The translations under genes and the position numbers were made by a program. The notes under the pieces were generated by a model. The model searched no databases and had not been told where the DNA came from. It saw only the letters and a list, made by a program, of their open reading frames with translations. This document shows positions 11,523 to 23,749 of a DNA stretch of 64,000 bases, piece by piece; within the stretch, counting starts at the first letter, position 1; the number at the start of each line of letters is the position of its first letter. This stretch comes from Ligustrum vulgare (Eukaryota > Streptophyta > Magnoliopsida > Lamiales > Oleaceae), in NCBI GenBank assembly GCA_963555705.1, contig OY743171.1, forward strand, positions 22,629,352-22,693,351. The letters run 5' to 3'.

Positions 11523-13187
11523 TATAAAACCCAAAAACTTGACTCGATGTTAAATCTACCCTCCAAGTATAAAGATGTCAAGTTATAGCCTAGCAATAAT
11601 CCAGGGTTATTCTTCGTAGGGATTTTATTGTATAATAATATTTGCTAAATTCGAAACCTAAACTATGATTTCAATTCTGTTTAAATGAATAAGGAGAATA
11701 TAATTAAATGCAGTGAAAGGGAAATTTGAGTGGAATTATTCTTTCGCTATCAATTTGGGCTTTTCAAATAAGATTAGTGTGAATTTCTTGAGATCGATAA
11801 GATTTAAACATATTAGTAAGAAAATTAGTCAATTTGTTTTACGGCATTTCGTCGAGCATGTTGTGTGCATATTTAATACATACCACATCAATGACATCAA
11901 TCGAAGTAAAACAATTTGAAAATTTAAAACACTCATTAATTATTATCAATCGCAAGAATTCATCCATGAAGAATTAAACTATACCCATTGAAGCTGAGAA
12001 TAACTCCCCTCAAATATAATTTAGCCGAACATAATTAAATTAAACGAAACAAAATTCAAACAAATAATAACCATTACTAGAAGATGAAATTCAAGTTTAT
12101 AAATGAAAACTCAATAACCAAAATATATCTTAATTCAAATAATAGTCAATAATCTGAAAGTATGAAAATAATTAACTGCAACAAATAAAAAAAAACAAGG
12201 CAAGACTAGAACAAAACACCCAAAATGTTGCTTGCAATTCTCCTCAGTCTGCTGCTAGAATGAAGGTGAGGCTGCGGCTGCTGGCTCGATGTTTGACAGA
12301 GAGGTTGGTGAAATGTAGCCGGTGGAGAAGTATGAGAGATGGGGTTGCTGTTGAATGAAGGCAGCGGGTGAAGGCTGAAAAAAATGTGAGAGAGCACTTG
12401 TGGCTAGTTGTGTGGTTGCTGTGAGGAGAGGTTGCAGCGGAAAGCTGGTGAGGAAGAAGGTTGGCGGCTGAATGGTTGAAGGAGTTCCGGTTCGTGAGGT
12501 GACAGAGTAGCGACTGGTTATGGAAGAAGAACAGCTGTAGCTGGTTTTATTGTATAGGAACGAGAGTGAGAGGTGAGGACAGAGAGGTGAGTGGAGGAGA
12601 GGCTGGCAGCTGTGGGAGTTGAGAGAATTGTTGGCTGCGTCACAGGTGAGGGAATGGAGAGCTGTAGGTTATAGAAAGAGAAAGAAAGTGTTTTGGGCTG
12701 GGTTTATGAGTTTTATCCATTTTGGACTTTTTCAGGTCAATTAAATTAGGGATTTTTGAGTTGAAATTATCGAAAATGTACCTGCAATTAAATAAATGAA
12801 ATTATTAGCCAATAAAATCAATTTAGTGTTTAAGAATTAAAATTAAATCTTTTATAAGTTTTACTCTAAATTACAAAATTTAAATCCCCAAAATTGTATT
12901 TTTCATTTATTTGCCTACCTACAATACGTAAAATTGGACAATAATCAACATATATTCCAATAAAAGAATCAAATATATATCTACGTACATATATATATAA
13001 AATTTTGTGTGTTTGAAAACCCTGTGTGATTGTATGGATGTGTTCGAGACTGTGCGTGTGACAGTGAGCGGGGGAGGAGTTTACTGTAAGGAGGGGGAGT
13101 AGCAGTTGTGATGGCTGGCGGCATTGCTGTGTCGACGAGAGGTGGGGAAGGAGGTAGCTGAGAGTGTCGACTAGGGAGGAGGGATTT

Positions 13188-13212
13188 TGTGTGTGTGTGT
13201 GTGTGTGTGTGT

Positions 13213-13273
<61 letters not shown>
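13188..13273. repeat. Compound (GT)n(GA)n microsatellite
   Basis: About 25 bp of GT followed by about 58 bp of GA, within the LTR. Confidence 0.95.
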
Positions 13274-13275
<2 letters not shown>

Positions 13276-13698
13276 TTGGGAATGTGTGTAAGGTTTTAAA
13301 ATTTTAACTTTTGAAATTTGCAATTTAATCCCTCAGTTTTCACCATAAACATAAGTAAGTCCCAAACTTCTATTAAATCTCCAATTCCCACAAAACTTTC
13401 CCCCGAATTTCAATTTAATGCATAATAAACCATTTACCACATAAATAAATAGGAAAAGTGGAATTATCAATTAAAATGAATAATTGCACATAGAGTTGCA
13501 CGTAAACAAATTTATAAGTTTTTTTTTTTTTTTTTAATTTGGCACATTGATCGTGACGGAACCCATGTCCTTCCACTGCAAAATAATTCAAATTATTGAC
13601 AATGATAATAATAATAATCAATTACATGATTTATAATGCATCGATGTAAAATTACGTAAAAATTCAAGGAAGCACATAAATTGAAAAGAGGTATTACA

Positions 13699-13713
13699 AT
13701 TCCTTACCCCCTA
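13699..13713 (-). promoter_or_regulatory. Polypurine tract of the Tekay-like element
   Basis: On the minus strand TAGGGGGTAAGGAAT sits directly before the LTR start TGTAATACC. This is the plus-strand DNA primer site. Confidence 0.85.
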
Positions 13714-13724
13714 AAAGAAAATTT

Positions 13725-15047
13725 CGTCCTCGAAATTAGAACTTATAAAAAAAGATGTGGACACTTAGTACGCACTTCGTCCTCGCGTTCCCAAGTAGCC
13801 TCTTCTGCTGCATGATTCCTTCAAAGAACTTTGACTAGAATAACCTTTTTTCTTCTAAGTTCATTATCTTCCTTCATTAGGATTCTCATAGATAATTCCT
13901 CATAAGTCAGATCCTTACGAAGGTTCAATGACTCATAGTTGAGGATGTGAGAGGATCCGAAATATACTTACTCAAAATTGAGATATGAAACACATTATGT
14001 ACCCCTGACAGTGCTGGTGGCAATGCAACCGATAAGCTAAATCACCCACCCTTTCAAGTATCTCAAAGTGGCCAACAAAACTAGGACTTAACTTTCCTTT
14101 CTTCCCGAATTTCATAACTCCTTTAATAGGAGCTACCTTCAAAAAAGATCATATCACCAGTAGCGAATTCCAAAGGTTTCCTTCTTTTGTCCGTATAACT
14201 TTTCTGTCTACTGTGAGCAGTTTTCATCTGTTGACGAATTTTTTTCAACAACTTCTACTTTCTACTATACTATTTCTGGACCCAATAATTTCCTCTCTCC
14301 TACCTCATCCCATTGAACTGGAGATCTACACTTCCTCCGGTATAGTGCCTCAGATGGAGCCATATGGATAGAAGCTTGATAGCTATTGTTATAGCAGAAC
14401 TCAACCAATGGGAGGAGTTCGTCCCAAGTTCCTGGAAAATCAATAATACAAGCTCTCAACATGTTTTCTAGGGTTTGAATCGTTCTCCCTGATTGTCCAT
14501 CTATCTGTGGGTGAAAGGCCGTACTGAATCTCAATTGAGTAGCTATGGCCTAATGTAGACCCTTCCAAAATGAAGAAGTAAATATTTTTTTTGGATCGTG
14601 ATCAAACACTATAGATAATGGAATTCCATGAAGTCTAATAATTTATGTCACATATAATTCTGCATACTTCTCTATATTATAAGTAGTCTTCATCGACAAA
14701 AAGTGTGCTGACTTGGTAAGACGATCAACAATCACCCATATAGAATTATAACCCTTCTTCATGTTACATAAACCAACAACAAAATCCATGCCTATTTGTT
14801 CCTACTTCCACTCTGAAATCATAAGAGGCTGTAATAGGCCAGATGGTAGTTGATATTTGGCATTAACTTGCTGACAAGTGAAATAATGTTGAACATAATC
14901 TGCCACGTCCCGACTCATACCAATCCACCAGAAATGTTTCTTCAAGTCCCAAGCCATCTTAGTACTTCCAGGGTGAATTGAGTAAGGAGTGTTATGAGCT
15001 TCCTTCATAATTTCTTGTTTCAATTCCTTATTATTAGGGACTACCAA
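13725..15047 (-). pseudogene. Tekay-like integrase and chromodomain
   Basis: The reading frame at 15047-14802 carries the integrase zinc-binding part (H-x-x-P/S-x-H then C-x-x-C near Q-H-Y-F-T-C). The frame at 14534-14265 has the core end F-H-P-Q-x-D-G-Q, followed by the region E-x-L-P-L-V-E-F-x-Y-N-N-S. Near 13730-13800 the minus strand reads E-A-T-W-E-R-E-D, the typical chromodomain end, just before the polypurine tract. Stops and frameshifts lie between the pieces, notably about 14535-14800, so the gene is dead. The chromodomain is why I place it among chromoviruses. Confidence 0.75.
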
Positions 15048-15150
15048 TCTACTATAATGCCAAAGGGCACCATCTGTAGTGATAATAAAAATCAGTGCGG
15101 TTTCCCTCAGTTATCTCAATGCAAACTTTTGAAGTTTTATGGTCCTCTAA

Positions 15151-15606
15151 CTATAAAGTCTTGATTTTCTCCAAAAATGTCGGTTCCAAAGTCATCTTGG
15201 CAAGGTAACCTGACTTGCCTTTTGGGACGATCTCCAACTCTAACATTTGGATATCAATCAGTAATTTTTTTTTAATAGCTTGCAAGGTATTTATTGTTCC
15301 ATGACTTTTTCTGCTAAGTGCATCAGCTACCACATTAGTTTTTCCAGGATGATAATTAATAATACAATCATAGTCTTTGACAAGTTCCAACCATCTGCGT
15401 TGTCTCATGTTCGGTTCCTTCTGAGTGAAGAAGTATTTGAGGCTTTTATGATCTGTATAGATCTCACATCTAACCCCGTAAAGATAGTACCTCCATATCT
15501 TTAATGCAAATACGACAGTTGCCAATTCAAGATCATGAGTTGGGTAATTCTTCTCATACTCCTTCAATTCTCTTGAAGCGTAGGCAATCATCTTGCCATC
15601 TTGCAT
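15151..15606 (-). pseudogene. Tekay-like RNase H segment
   Basis: A 151-codon open stretch on the minus strand begins inside RNase H. It reads Y-A-S-R-E-L-K, then Y-P-T-H-D-L-E-L near residue 20, then Y-T-D-H-K-S-L near residue 50, and ends with the gypsy N-V-V-A-D-A-L-S-R motif near residue 95. It continues into the linker before integrase. It is cut off from RT by a broken stretch at 15607-15870. Confidence 0.8.
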
Positions 15607-15874
15607 AAGAAAACAACTGAGTCTTTAAAATGAAATGTCACTAGATGACCAACCCTTCATTACACTATGGAATGGTTAAAATGGACACAGTTGTCAAATG
15701 TGTCTTTAACTCTTCAAAGCTCTATTCACAATCTGAGCTCCATTGAAATTTTGTATCATTTCTGGTCAGCTTAGTCAAAGGTGAGGCAATCTTGAAAAAT
15801 CCTTCCACAAATCTTCGATAGTAACTAGCTAATCCAAGGAAGCTACGGACTTCATTAACATTAGAGGGCGTTGG

Positions 15875-16951
15875 CTAGTTTTGAACTGCCTCAATTTTAC
15901 TCATGTTAACTTCAATACCTTCCCTTGATACGATATGCCCCAAGAATGGCACCCTATCCATCCAGAACTCACACTTCTTAAACTTAGCAAATAATTTCTC
16001 TTCTCTAAGCTTCTGAAGCACGATTCTCAAATGCTTTTCATGTTCTTTCTCAGACCTCAAATAGGTCAATATGTCATCAGTGAAGATTATAACAAATCGA
16101 TCCAAATATTTTTTTTAAAGATCTAATGGATTAAGTCCATAAATGTCGCAGGGGCATTTGTTAACCCAAACGACATTACTAAGAACTCATAATGCCCATA
16201 TCTGGTACGGAAAGCTATCTTTGGAAAGTCCTCTTCCTTGATCCTCAACTGGTGGTAACCAGATCACAGATCGATCTTAGAAAAATACCCTGCACCTTGA
16301 AGCTGATCAAACATATCTTCAATTCTTGGCAATGGATATTTATTCTTTATTGTCACCTTGTTCAATTCTCTATAGTCTATGCAAAGTCTCATAGAACCGT
16401 CTTTCTTCTTCATGAATAACACAGGAGCACCCCATGGTGAGAAACTAGGTCTAAAAAAGCCCTTTATCCATGATATCCTGTAGTTGCTCCTTGAGCTCTT
16501 TAAGTTCTACATGAGCCATCCTATACAGTGCCTTAGATATTGGAGCTATTCCAAGCACTAAATTGATGACGAAGTCAATTTCTCTTTCAGTTGGTAGATG
16601 ATAAAGATCATCTGGAAACACATCCGAATATTCTTGAATGATTGCAATTTGTTCAAGAGAGGGGTCTGTCTTAGGTACCTCGACTAATGTAGCCAGGTAA
16701 GCTCTACAACCCTTATTCATCAACTGACGAGCTTTTACTATTGGGATAGAAGGCTTCACCTTAACCCCAACAAAATAGAAAGGAGTCCTATTTGGAGGTT
16801 CAAACACTACCTTCTTATCATGACAGTCGATTGAAACATAATACCGTGATAACCAATCCATTCCTAGTATGACATCAAAATCGTGAATATCAAGTACTAT
16901 GAGATCTACAAGCCAGTCATGCTCATCCGCTACTATTGGACATTCTCTCAA
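15875..16951 (-). pseudogene. Tekay-like protease C-terminus and RT
   Basis: The frame 16951-16451 contains the protease tail (D-V-I-L-G-M-D-W-L) and the connection to RT. RT then continues in broken frames; the plus-strand shadow at 16192-16419 covers its middle. The piece at 16105-15875 carries the RT catalytic end F-T-D-D-I-L, where one expects F-I-D-D, then L-G-H-I-V-S. The polypeptide is interrupted by frameshifts around 16110 and 16450. Confidence 0.75.
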
Positions 16952-17289
16952 TTATCTTGAACTCAATAATGCTCCGGATGGTGTAGACACGACAAACGGA
17001 GTACCATTTGTGGAGGTGAATGATTTAATTTCTCAGGAAAAATAGGACTGACAAAAGAATGAGTAGCCCCGAAATCGAAAAGATAGTTGTAAGTTTGTCA
17101 CACACGTACACAATACTTACCACAATAGGTTATACATCTATATATATGTGCATGTTCATAATTTGCATTGAATGTTGCAAGAAGAAAAGAAAAAAATGCC
17201 ATAAAGAAATTTATAAATACCTGATACCACGGTTGATGCATCCTTAGCTTCCTTATTAGACATTATATAGAATCATGCCTGGGTAGTCT

Positions 17290-18285
17290 TTATTTTCTCT
17301 CTACAATCCTTTGCTAAATGCCCTGGCTTTCCACAATTAAAACAACCTGACAGTCATTTGCAAAATGCCCAGACTTCCCACACTTAAAGCATACTCCTTT
17401 ACCCAAAAGACACTCACCCAAGTGTTCCTTGCCACACTTTGGGTAGGTCCTTCTCTGTTGCTTGTTAGATTGATGATTCTTACTACTTTCCTGGTCATTC
17501 CTCCTTTTCTATCTATTGTTATTCCATCCCTTAGAATTTCCACCCTTGAACTTCTGGTTAGAAGATTGGGTCCTATCCTCTTCTCCATTTATAACTGGAG
17601 CCCGTTCCACTAAAAGGGATTTGTTGATCACCTCTCGATAAGTAGTAAGCTCAAAAGGGATCACAGCCTGTTTGATTTGAGGCTTAAGTCCTTCCTCAAA
17701 ACACCTAGTCCTTATCTCTTCAGTATCCACTAAGTTTGGAGAAAACTTAGCCAAACTGGAAAATTTTGCCTCATACTCTGCAACTAATCTACTCTCTTGC
17801 TCTAATTTCAGAAATTCCCTTTCCTTCTGCTAGTGAAAACTCTTGGGAAAATATTTCTCATTAAAAGCCATAGTAAACGTCTCCCAAGTGAAAGGGTCGG
17901 TATTGTTTTCATATTGGCACTGAACCATCAGCCACCAGTCATAACACCGTCTTAAAGCATGTACGCTGCAAAATTTACTTTTTCTTCGTCGGCGCATCTC
18001 ATAAACTTGAAACCTTTCTGCATTTTAGATAACCATTTTTTTTGCCTCAAGAGGGTCAACAATTCCTACAAACGATGGTGGTGATAGCCTCTTAAACTCT
18101 GAGATTCCCTCGTAGCCTCATATCTCATTACTCCAAAGTTGGTTGGCTTGTCCCAACGTAGCCAACGCTTGCATGAAGGCCTCCACAATCATCGGAGTGC
18201 CTGAAGGGGCAGTGTTATTATCTGTCCCTCCATTCTAAGTTTGAGAAGTTCCCCCTTGAGTGTTGCTACGTGTAGTGCGAACCAT
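17290..18285 (-). pseudogene. Tekay-like gag with three zinc knuckles
   Basis: The start ATG lies at 18285, 221 bp after the primer site. The gag core can be followed in several frames: D-W-W near 17940, then K-E-R-E-F-L near 17815 and A-E-Y-E-A-K-F near 17770. The open piece 17754-17509 belongs to it. Near 17300-17445 three CCHC knuckles appear in different frames: C-P-K-C-x4-H-x4-C, C-F-K-C-x4-H-x4-C and C-F-N-C-x4-H-x4-C. At least three frameshifts or stops break the gene. Confidence 0.75.
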
Positions 18286-18505
18286 TTCTAAAACAGGAGA
18301 AAATAAAACATCTTGCTAAAAAATAATACTAAGTATCAATATGTAGGAAATTTCAATATTAGCAGTATCAAATAACATTCGATAATTTATGCAAAAATAT
18401 TAACTTACTAGATGATCGAGGAAGATACACTTGAGGTGTGACTCAGTACCCGAACATTTTCAATTAAATTTATTAAAGTCTACAAAATCGCTTTTAAAAC
18501 TCTTA

Positions 18506-18517
18506 GCTCTGATACCA
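18506..18517 (-). promoter_or_regulatory. Primer binding site (initiator Met tRNA type)
   Basis: The minus strand reads TGGTATCAGAGC, complementary to the 3' end of initiator tRNA-Met. It is five bases inside the LTR end at 18523. Confidence 0.9.
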
Positions 18518-18522
18518 CAAAA

Positions 18523-20265
18523 TGTAATGCCTCAAGTTTAAAATCTTAAACCTAGGCGTATTAACTTCCTTTCACTTTAAATGCGGAACTTAAACATTTC
18601 AAACACTAAGATTTTCATTTTCTTTTTATAAATTCTACAAAAATTTCGGTAGAGTCTCCTCTATAAATTGGACTTAACCAACCTGTGGAGGGACCTTATA
18701 ACCAATATAACAATTTAAATAACCAAACACAACCCAGTTAACATCCAACATTCTACCATAATTCAAAATCAATCCCAAACATAAATAAATTTAAACCATG
18801 AGTTCCATTTAACTAAATGGAGGGTTAATGAACAACTAAATAGATAAATGACTTATCAAAACTAAATCCAATAAATAATTTAAAAGAATGAACTAATAAA
18901 AAAAATAACTAAAATATTTGTGTAAATCCCAATTCAAACTTTATTTAAAAATGAGAAATCGTGGTACTGTGAGAGTCTGCCACTAAATGCTCTATCCTCA
19001 GATCATCTAGCTTTCAATTTCTGAAATGTTGGGGAGGAATTGGGGTGAGTTAAAGCTCAGTAAGTAAACTTTCCCTATTTTCATAAAAGTGGAATCTTTA
19101 ATGTTTGAATTAACGTGCTTAAATGATATTCTTGAAATTTACTTGCTTGTGATACTTTTCATTGACTTTATACATGTATGTATCATTAAGGAAATGTTCA
19201 AACATGCATGTTATCATATCATTGCATCATAAAAAATGCACTGTCATTGAATTTGGAAAGTCAATGTTCTTTTAAATGATAAATGTGGAAAAGTGAAAAT
19301 TTTCTCAAAAGATATGTATCCCATGTTGTAAGAAAGATAATGGGTGTACTTCTATGTCATGAAAGAAGTGAGTGGAAAATGGGGAGCGGGGGACCGGCAT
19401 ACCTGAATTTAAGTCGCTTTATGACGGAATGTTCAACCGCTTTGAGGTGGACTGTTAAACCGCTTTGCAGTGGGAAAGTGAATGTTAAACCGCTTTGTGG
19501 TGGAAATGTGAATGTTAACCTGGTTCCAAATAAGAATTGACCACTACTCTCCGATTGACTATAAGATACACTAAGTGAGCTCACAATGAAAATGAAGTAA
19601 AAATTTTGAAATGTTTAAGTGAAAGTTTGAGAATTTTGAAGTGTTAAAGTGAATGGGGATACATATTTCAAAATTTAAAGCATCTCATGTCATGAGCATG
19701 CATCACGTGCATAAAATTTACTTACTGAGCTTTAGCTCACCCCAATCCCTCCCCAAATTTCAGGTGATGAAAGCTAGATGATTTGAGGATTGAGCATTTT
19801 GTAGTAGACTCGCACAGTACCACGATTACTCATTTTTAAATAAAGTTTGAATTGAGACTTACATAAATGTTTTATTTATTTTTATTAGTTCATTCTTTTA
19901 AATTGTTTATTAGATTTAGTTTTGATAAGTCATTTATCTATTTAGTAGTTTATTAATCTTTCATTTAGTTAAATGGAACTCGTGGTTTAAATTTATTTAT
20001 GTTGAGGAGTTTGGGATTGATTTGAAGTACGGTAGAATGTTAGATGTAGAATGGGTTGTGTTTGATGATTTAAATTATTATGTTGGTTACGAGATCCCTC
20101 TACAGGTTGATTAAGTTCAATTTATAGAGGAAACTCGGACGAAATTTTTGTAAAATTTTATAATTAAAAAAAATGATGAAAATCTTAGTGTTCGAAATGT
20201 TTTATTTCCATGTGAAAGGAAGTTGACACACCTAAATTTTAAGATTTTAAACTTGGGGTGTTACA
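18523..20265. repeat. Rearranged 5' LTR: direct U5 arm followed by inverted LTR copy
   Basis: 18523-19072 is collinear with 8369-8927. At GTAAGTAAACTTT (19060-19072) the sequence flips, and 19073-20265 is the reverse complement of 8369 to about 9545. The start of a normal LTR (TGTAATACCTC) is missing. The inverted copy carries a short array around AACCGCTTTG(T/C)(G/A)GTGG at about 19434-19500, with one more unit than the left LTR. Confidence 0.85.
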
Positions 20266-20341
20266 GGCTAAACAAGAGCATGTTCAGTCATGCCTATCCC
20301 CGAGAGTCACTCCTTCACTCAATGAAATATTGAGTCATACA

Positions 20342-20763
20342 CAGGGGTGGACTCAGGATTTTTATTTAGTGTATGCAGAGGTGGACCTTCCGAGGATTCA
20401 CCCACGAGTTTTTATTTTTTTTAACGAATATGGCCAAAGCCTCAGGGGCAGTATAATCACGATTTTGAATCTCAGCTCAGCTTTCACATTTCATGTTTGG
20501 AACTTTGGGTGAGAATTGAGTGTAAATTACAAATTTAGTTAAATTAAAATTGGGCAAATTATTTGGTCCATTTCAATTGTGCTTTTAGATTAAATGAGCT
20601 TCAAAGTTTAAATGGCTAATAGAAAAAATTAGTATAGGCAAAATTTGTCCATTTCCAACAAAAAAATAAAATTAATTAATTAATTAATTAAAACCCTTAA
20701 ATGGGCTGACCTAGAAATTGAGTGCAGGCATAACCCTCGACGATGCATGGGTCCACCCGTGGC
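20342..20763. mobile_element. MITE with GTGGAC(T/C)CA terminal inverted repeats
   Basis: The left end CAGGGGTGGACTCAGGAT is complementary to the right end ATGGGTCCACCCGTGG apart from a few mismatches. The interior is non-coding and AT-rich, with ATTA repeats near 20670. A second GTGGACCTTCCG block occurs at 20380. The target duplication was not resolved. Terminal type resembles hAT-related MITEs common in plants; this assignment is inference. Confidence 0.55.
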
Positions 20764-21536
20764 CTTACAAACTAAGAAGGTATAAGAAAATCTCGGGTCT
20801 GTAGCAACATTGTCTTCCTTCGAACAAATGGCCTAATCACCCATAGTTTTTTCTGGGTATGAAATGAATTTCACCTCCTACCTAGTAGATGCGTGCATGC
20901 CAATCAATCATGCAACTAAGTGAGATGTCCCAATGGGACAGGTAAAGCTTACAAGATCAAAAAGAAATTGAAGCTTTCCATGCCTAAAGACTTCCACATC
21001 TTGATTTACACCCACATCAAACGAGATAAGAATGTCTCGCATTGAGAAGGGGAGTGGGTCACCAAATCAGCGGTGATGAAGGCTGACACGATTGACGAAG
21101 ATTCCCCCATATCGTTTCATCTAAGAGTTTCTGCCAATTAATGCATATAAGACACCTTTAAGATACCATAGTAATACAAGAGGAAGAATAATCCAATGAA
21201 AGGGAACAAGCTTGACTCAATGGATAGATTCTAATGAAGAGTTCCGTCACACCGTATGAAGAAGTCAGGATAAACAATCTCATCATTTCAGGAGTTCATT
21301 GGGTGTTTTATTAATTAGTAATGTTTATGAAAGAATTTTCCTGTGTTAGAGCAATTATTCAATAATTAGTTGTATCAAGGATAGAGACTGCTTGTGTGTT
21401 GTTGTTGGGTCCAATCTCATGCGAGCAGTTATATGAGGAAGCATGAGGAAGGTTTTTAAATTTAGGTTGTGTATTTGTTTGCAGAATATTATATTTTCCT
21501 CATGAATGTTTTTGTTTTCCGATTTCTTTGACAATG
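20764..21536. other. No recognisable gene
   Basis: A weakly coding-like plus-strand stretch near 20940-21130 shows no family motif and is broken by stops. Nothing else is seen. Confidence 0.3.
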
Positions 21537-22187
21537 TGTTAGTGATATTGCAATATAAATACAAAAATATTAAAATAATAATAATGATGGATACAATAAC
21601 TGTAACCAATTTGGCTGAGGCGCGGGTATCTCGCTTTCTTTAAGGAGATTCAAGCCCTCTGCGGTGTTGGAAAAACATCAATCACCGGTGCAACCAGAAA
21701 TCTCTGACTTGTCCCCTCCAGGATACAACAGCCCAACTTAAATATTGTGTGGTTAAATCCTTATTTTGCACTAAAGGATTAACCCAAAGCTCTCTCTTAC
21801 AAGAACACCCTTCTATTGGCCAAAATTTAAAACTCACTAAAATATATATATACGTATATTTTTGCATCAGATAAACCGTATGTCTATATATATCATTCTT
21901 CTTTTTTCATTCCATTGAAAATTGTTTGTGATTAGGTAGAGAATTTATAGGAAAATTTGAATGAAATGAACCAATCATATGAAACCAAGTTGGTGTGTAC
22001 GTGTATCACTTTGATCAAAATAAATAAATTCCACCAATCATTTTTCTACAACTTCTTGTATATGTGTAATCATATAAGGATAGGTTCCATGCAACCACTC
22101 AAAATAAGGCAACAAATTTACATGTGAGGATTATTATTTACCAATCAAATTCCAACACTAGTTATAATATTAATAAATGTAATAACA
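21537..22187 (-). repeat. 3' LTR of copia element B
   Basis: It begins on the minus strand at 22187 with TGTTATTACATT, next to the polypurine tract GAGTGGGGGAT (22188-22198). Relative to the other LTR it has an extra 37 bp containing TTAAGGAGATTCAA, and a short AT tract. Confidence 0.95.
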
Positions 22188-22744
22188 ATCCCCCACTCAT
22201 TTATTAATATATACTATGGCCAATAGACAGATTATTATGTATCATGATAGGTGTAACTCTGCATTGAACCTTCACTAGTGAAATAGTAATCTTTATTCCA
22301 CAGTTAGTAGTAGTCTCAGACTTGAACTATAACTGGTTAAGGGAAATAAAGAATTGCTGCTCACACATAATAATCAAGGTGTTAATTTGAGCTTTAATAG
22401 CCAGCACTTACGGCCCTGTGCTGATCCCGGTATTCATGAGTGTATTTCAAGAATATGCCCAGTATTCTCATAGAGAGCGGCCCCACTCTCGCACTCATAT
22501 AGATAAAACTTGTCAAGAGTGCACCTGTAACTGTAGCACCCCACTCATAAGAGATACAAATTTTATTAAGAGTTTTCCAATAAAACTCAACCCTCCATCA
22601 TTACAGGATAATGCACATACACCATAGGGATGGACAAAATAAATTTGTGTATTCTACCGGCGATCATATAATTCGTTCTTTCCATTGAACCTGGATACAG
22701 GATCTCTGGTCACCAGGTTGGGTATCCTTATACATGGCTCATGA
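22188..22744 (-). promoter_or_regulatory. 3' untranslated region of copia B with repeated PPT-like motifs
   Basis: The polypurine tract lies at 22188-22200. Related sense-strand motifs ATGAGTG..GTGGGG recur at 22481-22499 and 22537-22548. A similar block occurs upstream of the missing LTR of copia G (about 42774-42806). There is no coding. Confidence 0.6.
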
Positions 22745-23749
22745 TTATATAGGCATTAGCCCCATCCCCCTCGATGTATTCCAGACCCTTTCTCTTGCCA
22801 AGGTCTTGGTTAATGGATCTGCAAGATTATCACATGATTTAATGTAATTCACATTAATTATCCCATTACTCAAATAGAATCTCACAGTACTGTGTTTTCT
22901 TCTTATAGGTCTGGATTTACCGTTATAATAACGGTTATTTACTCTACCAATGGCAGCAGTGCTGTCACAATAAACCAAAATAGGAGGTATTGGTTTTTCC
23001 AACATTGGAATTTCCTGTAATAAATCTCTCAACCAATTTGCTTCCTCACTAGCTGATGCTAAAGCAATTAGTTCAGCCTCCATAGTAGGGTTAGCAATAA
23101 TGGTTTGTTTTTTAGATTTCCAACAAATAACAGCACCTCCCAATTTGAAAATATATCCACTGGTAGATAAAGAATCTCCTGATAGAGTATTCCAATCTGC
23201 ATCACAAAATCCTTCAACAACAGCAGGATATTTTTGATAAAGTAAGCCATAATTTTTGGTACCAAATAAATATCTCATTACTCGATCTATAGCATGCCAA
23301 TGTTCTTTCCCTGGCTTACCCGTATACCTACTAAGTACCCCCATTGCAAATGCAATGTCTGGTCTGGTGCAATCAGTTGCATATCGCAAGCTTCCAATTA
23401 TGCTAGCATATTCCTTTTGATTTATCACTTCATCTTCCCTCTCAATCGGGAATAAGTGTACACTTGAATCGAAAGGAGTAGCAACATACTTGCAATCAAC
23501 ATAATTGTATTTTTTCAAGATTTTCTCAACATATTGTGATTGATCAAGAAAAATACCACCACTTGTTTTAGTAATTCGCATTTCCAAAATAAATTTAGCC
23601 TCACCAAGATCTTTCATGTCAAAATGTTTTTTGAGCATATTTTTGGCTTCATTTATAACATGAATATTAGAGCCAAAAATCAACATATAGGCTAATAATA
23701 ACATGCGAATTTTCCCAAGATTTATAAAATATGCATTTATCACTCTCAT
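22745..23749 (-). pseudogene. Copia B: RT C-terminus and RNase H
   Basis: The frame opens within RT just after the catalytic Y-V-D-D block and continues through D-L-G-E-A-K-F (about residue 50). The usual RT-RNase H connection follows, with R-Y-A-T-D-C-T-R-P-D-I-A near residue 120. RNase H shows S-T-S-G-Y-I-F-K-L-G-G-A-V near residue 180, then M-E-A-E-L-I-A-L and Y-C-D-S-T-A-A-I. It ends with L-A-D-P-L-T-K-T-L. It joins the upstream frame by a shift near 23700. Without that shift it would be the end of a single polyprotein. Confidence 0.9.

Larger units (their letters stand above)
8369..13698 (-). repeat. 3' LTR of the Tekay-like element, with insertions
   Basis: On the minus strand the LTR starts TGTAATACCTC at 13698, next to the polypurine tract, and ends GGGTATTACA at 8369, next to the GGCTA target copy. 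It is unusually long (5.3 kb) because of a 1.35-kb hAT-like insertion (10176-11522) and simple repeats. A plus-strand GTAAGTAAACTT (8915-8926) and its complement AAGTTTACTTAC (9545-9556) form a 12-bp inverted pair, which is the junction used in the rearranged right LTR. Confidence 0.8.
8369..20265 (-). mobile_element. Tekay-like chromovirus (Ty3/gypsy) bounded by two U5 ends
   Basis: The unit is flanked by GGCTA at 8364-8368 and 20266-20270. Internal order on the minus strand is primer site (18506-18517), gag, protease, RT, RNase H, integrase, chromodomain, polypurine tract (13699-13713), LTR. The left LTR runs 8369-13698 with TGTAATACC/GGTATTACA ends. The right side is abnormal: 18523-19072 matches the U5 part of the left LTR. 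It then switches into an inverted copy of the same LTR part that runs to 20265. Both outer termini of the integrated unit are therefore U5 ends. Coding parts are decayed. Confidence 0.85.
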
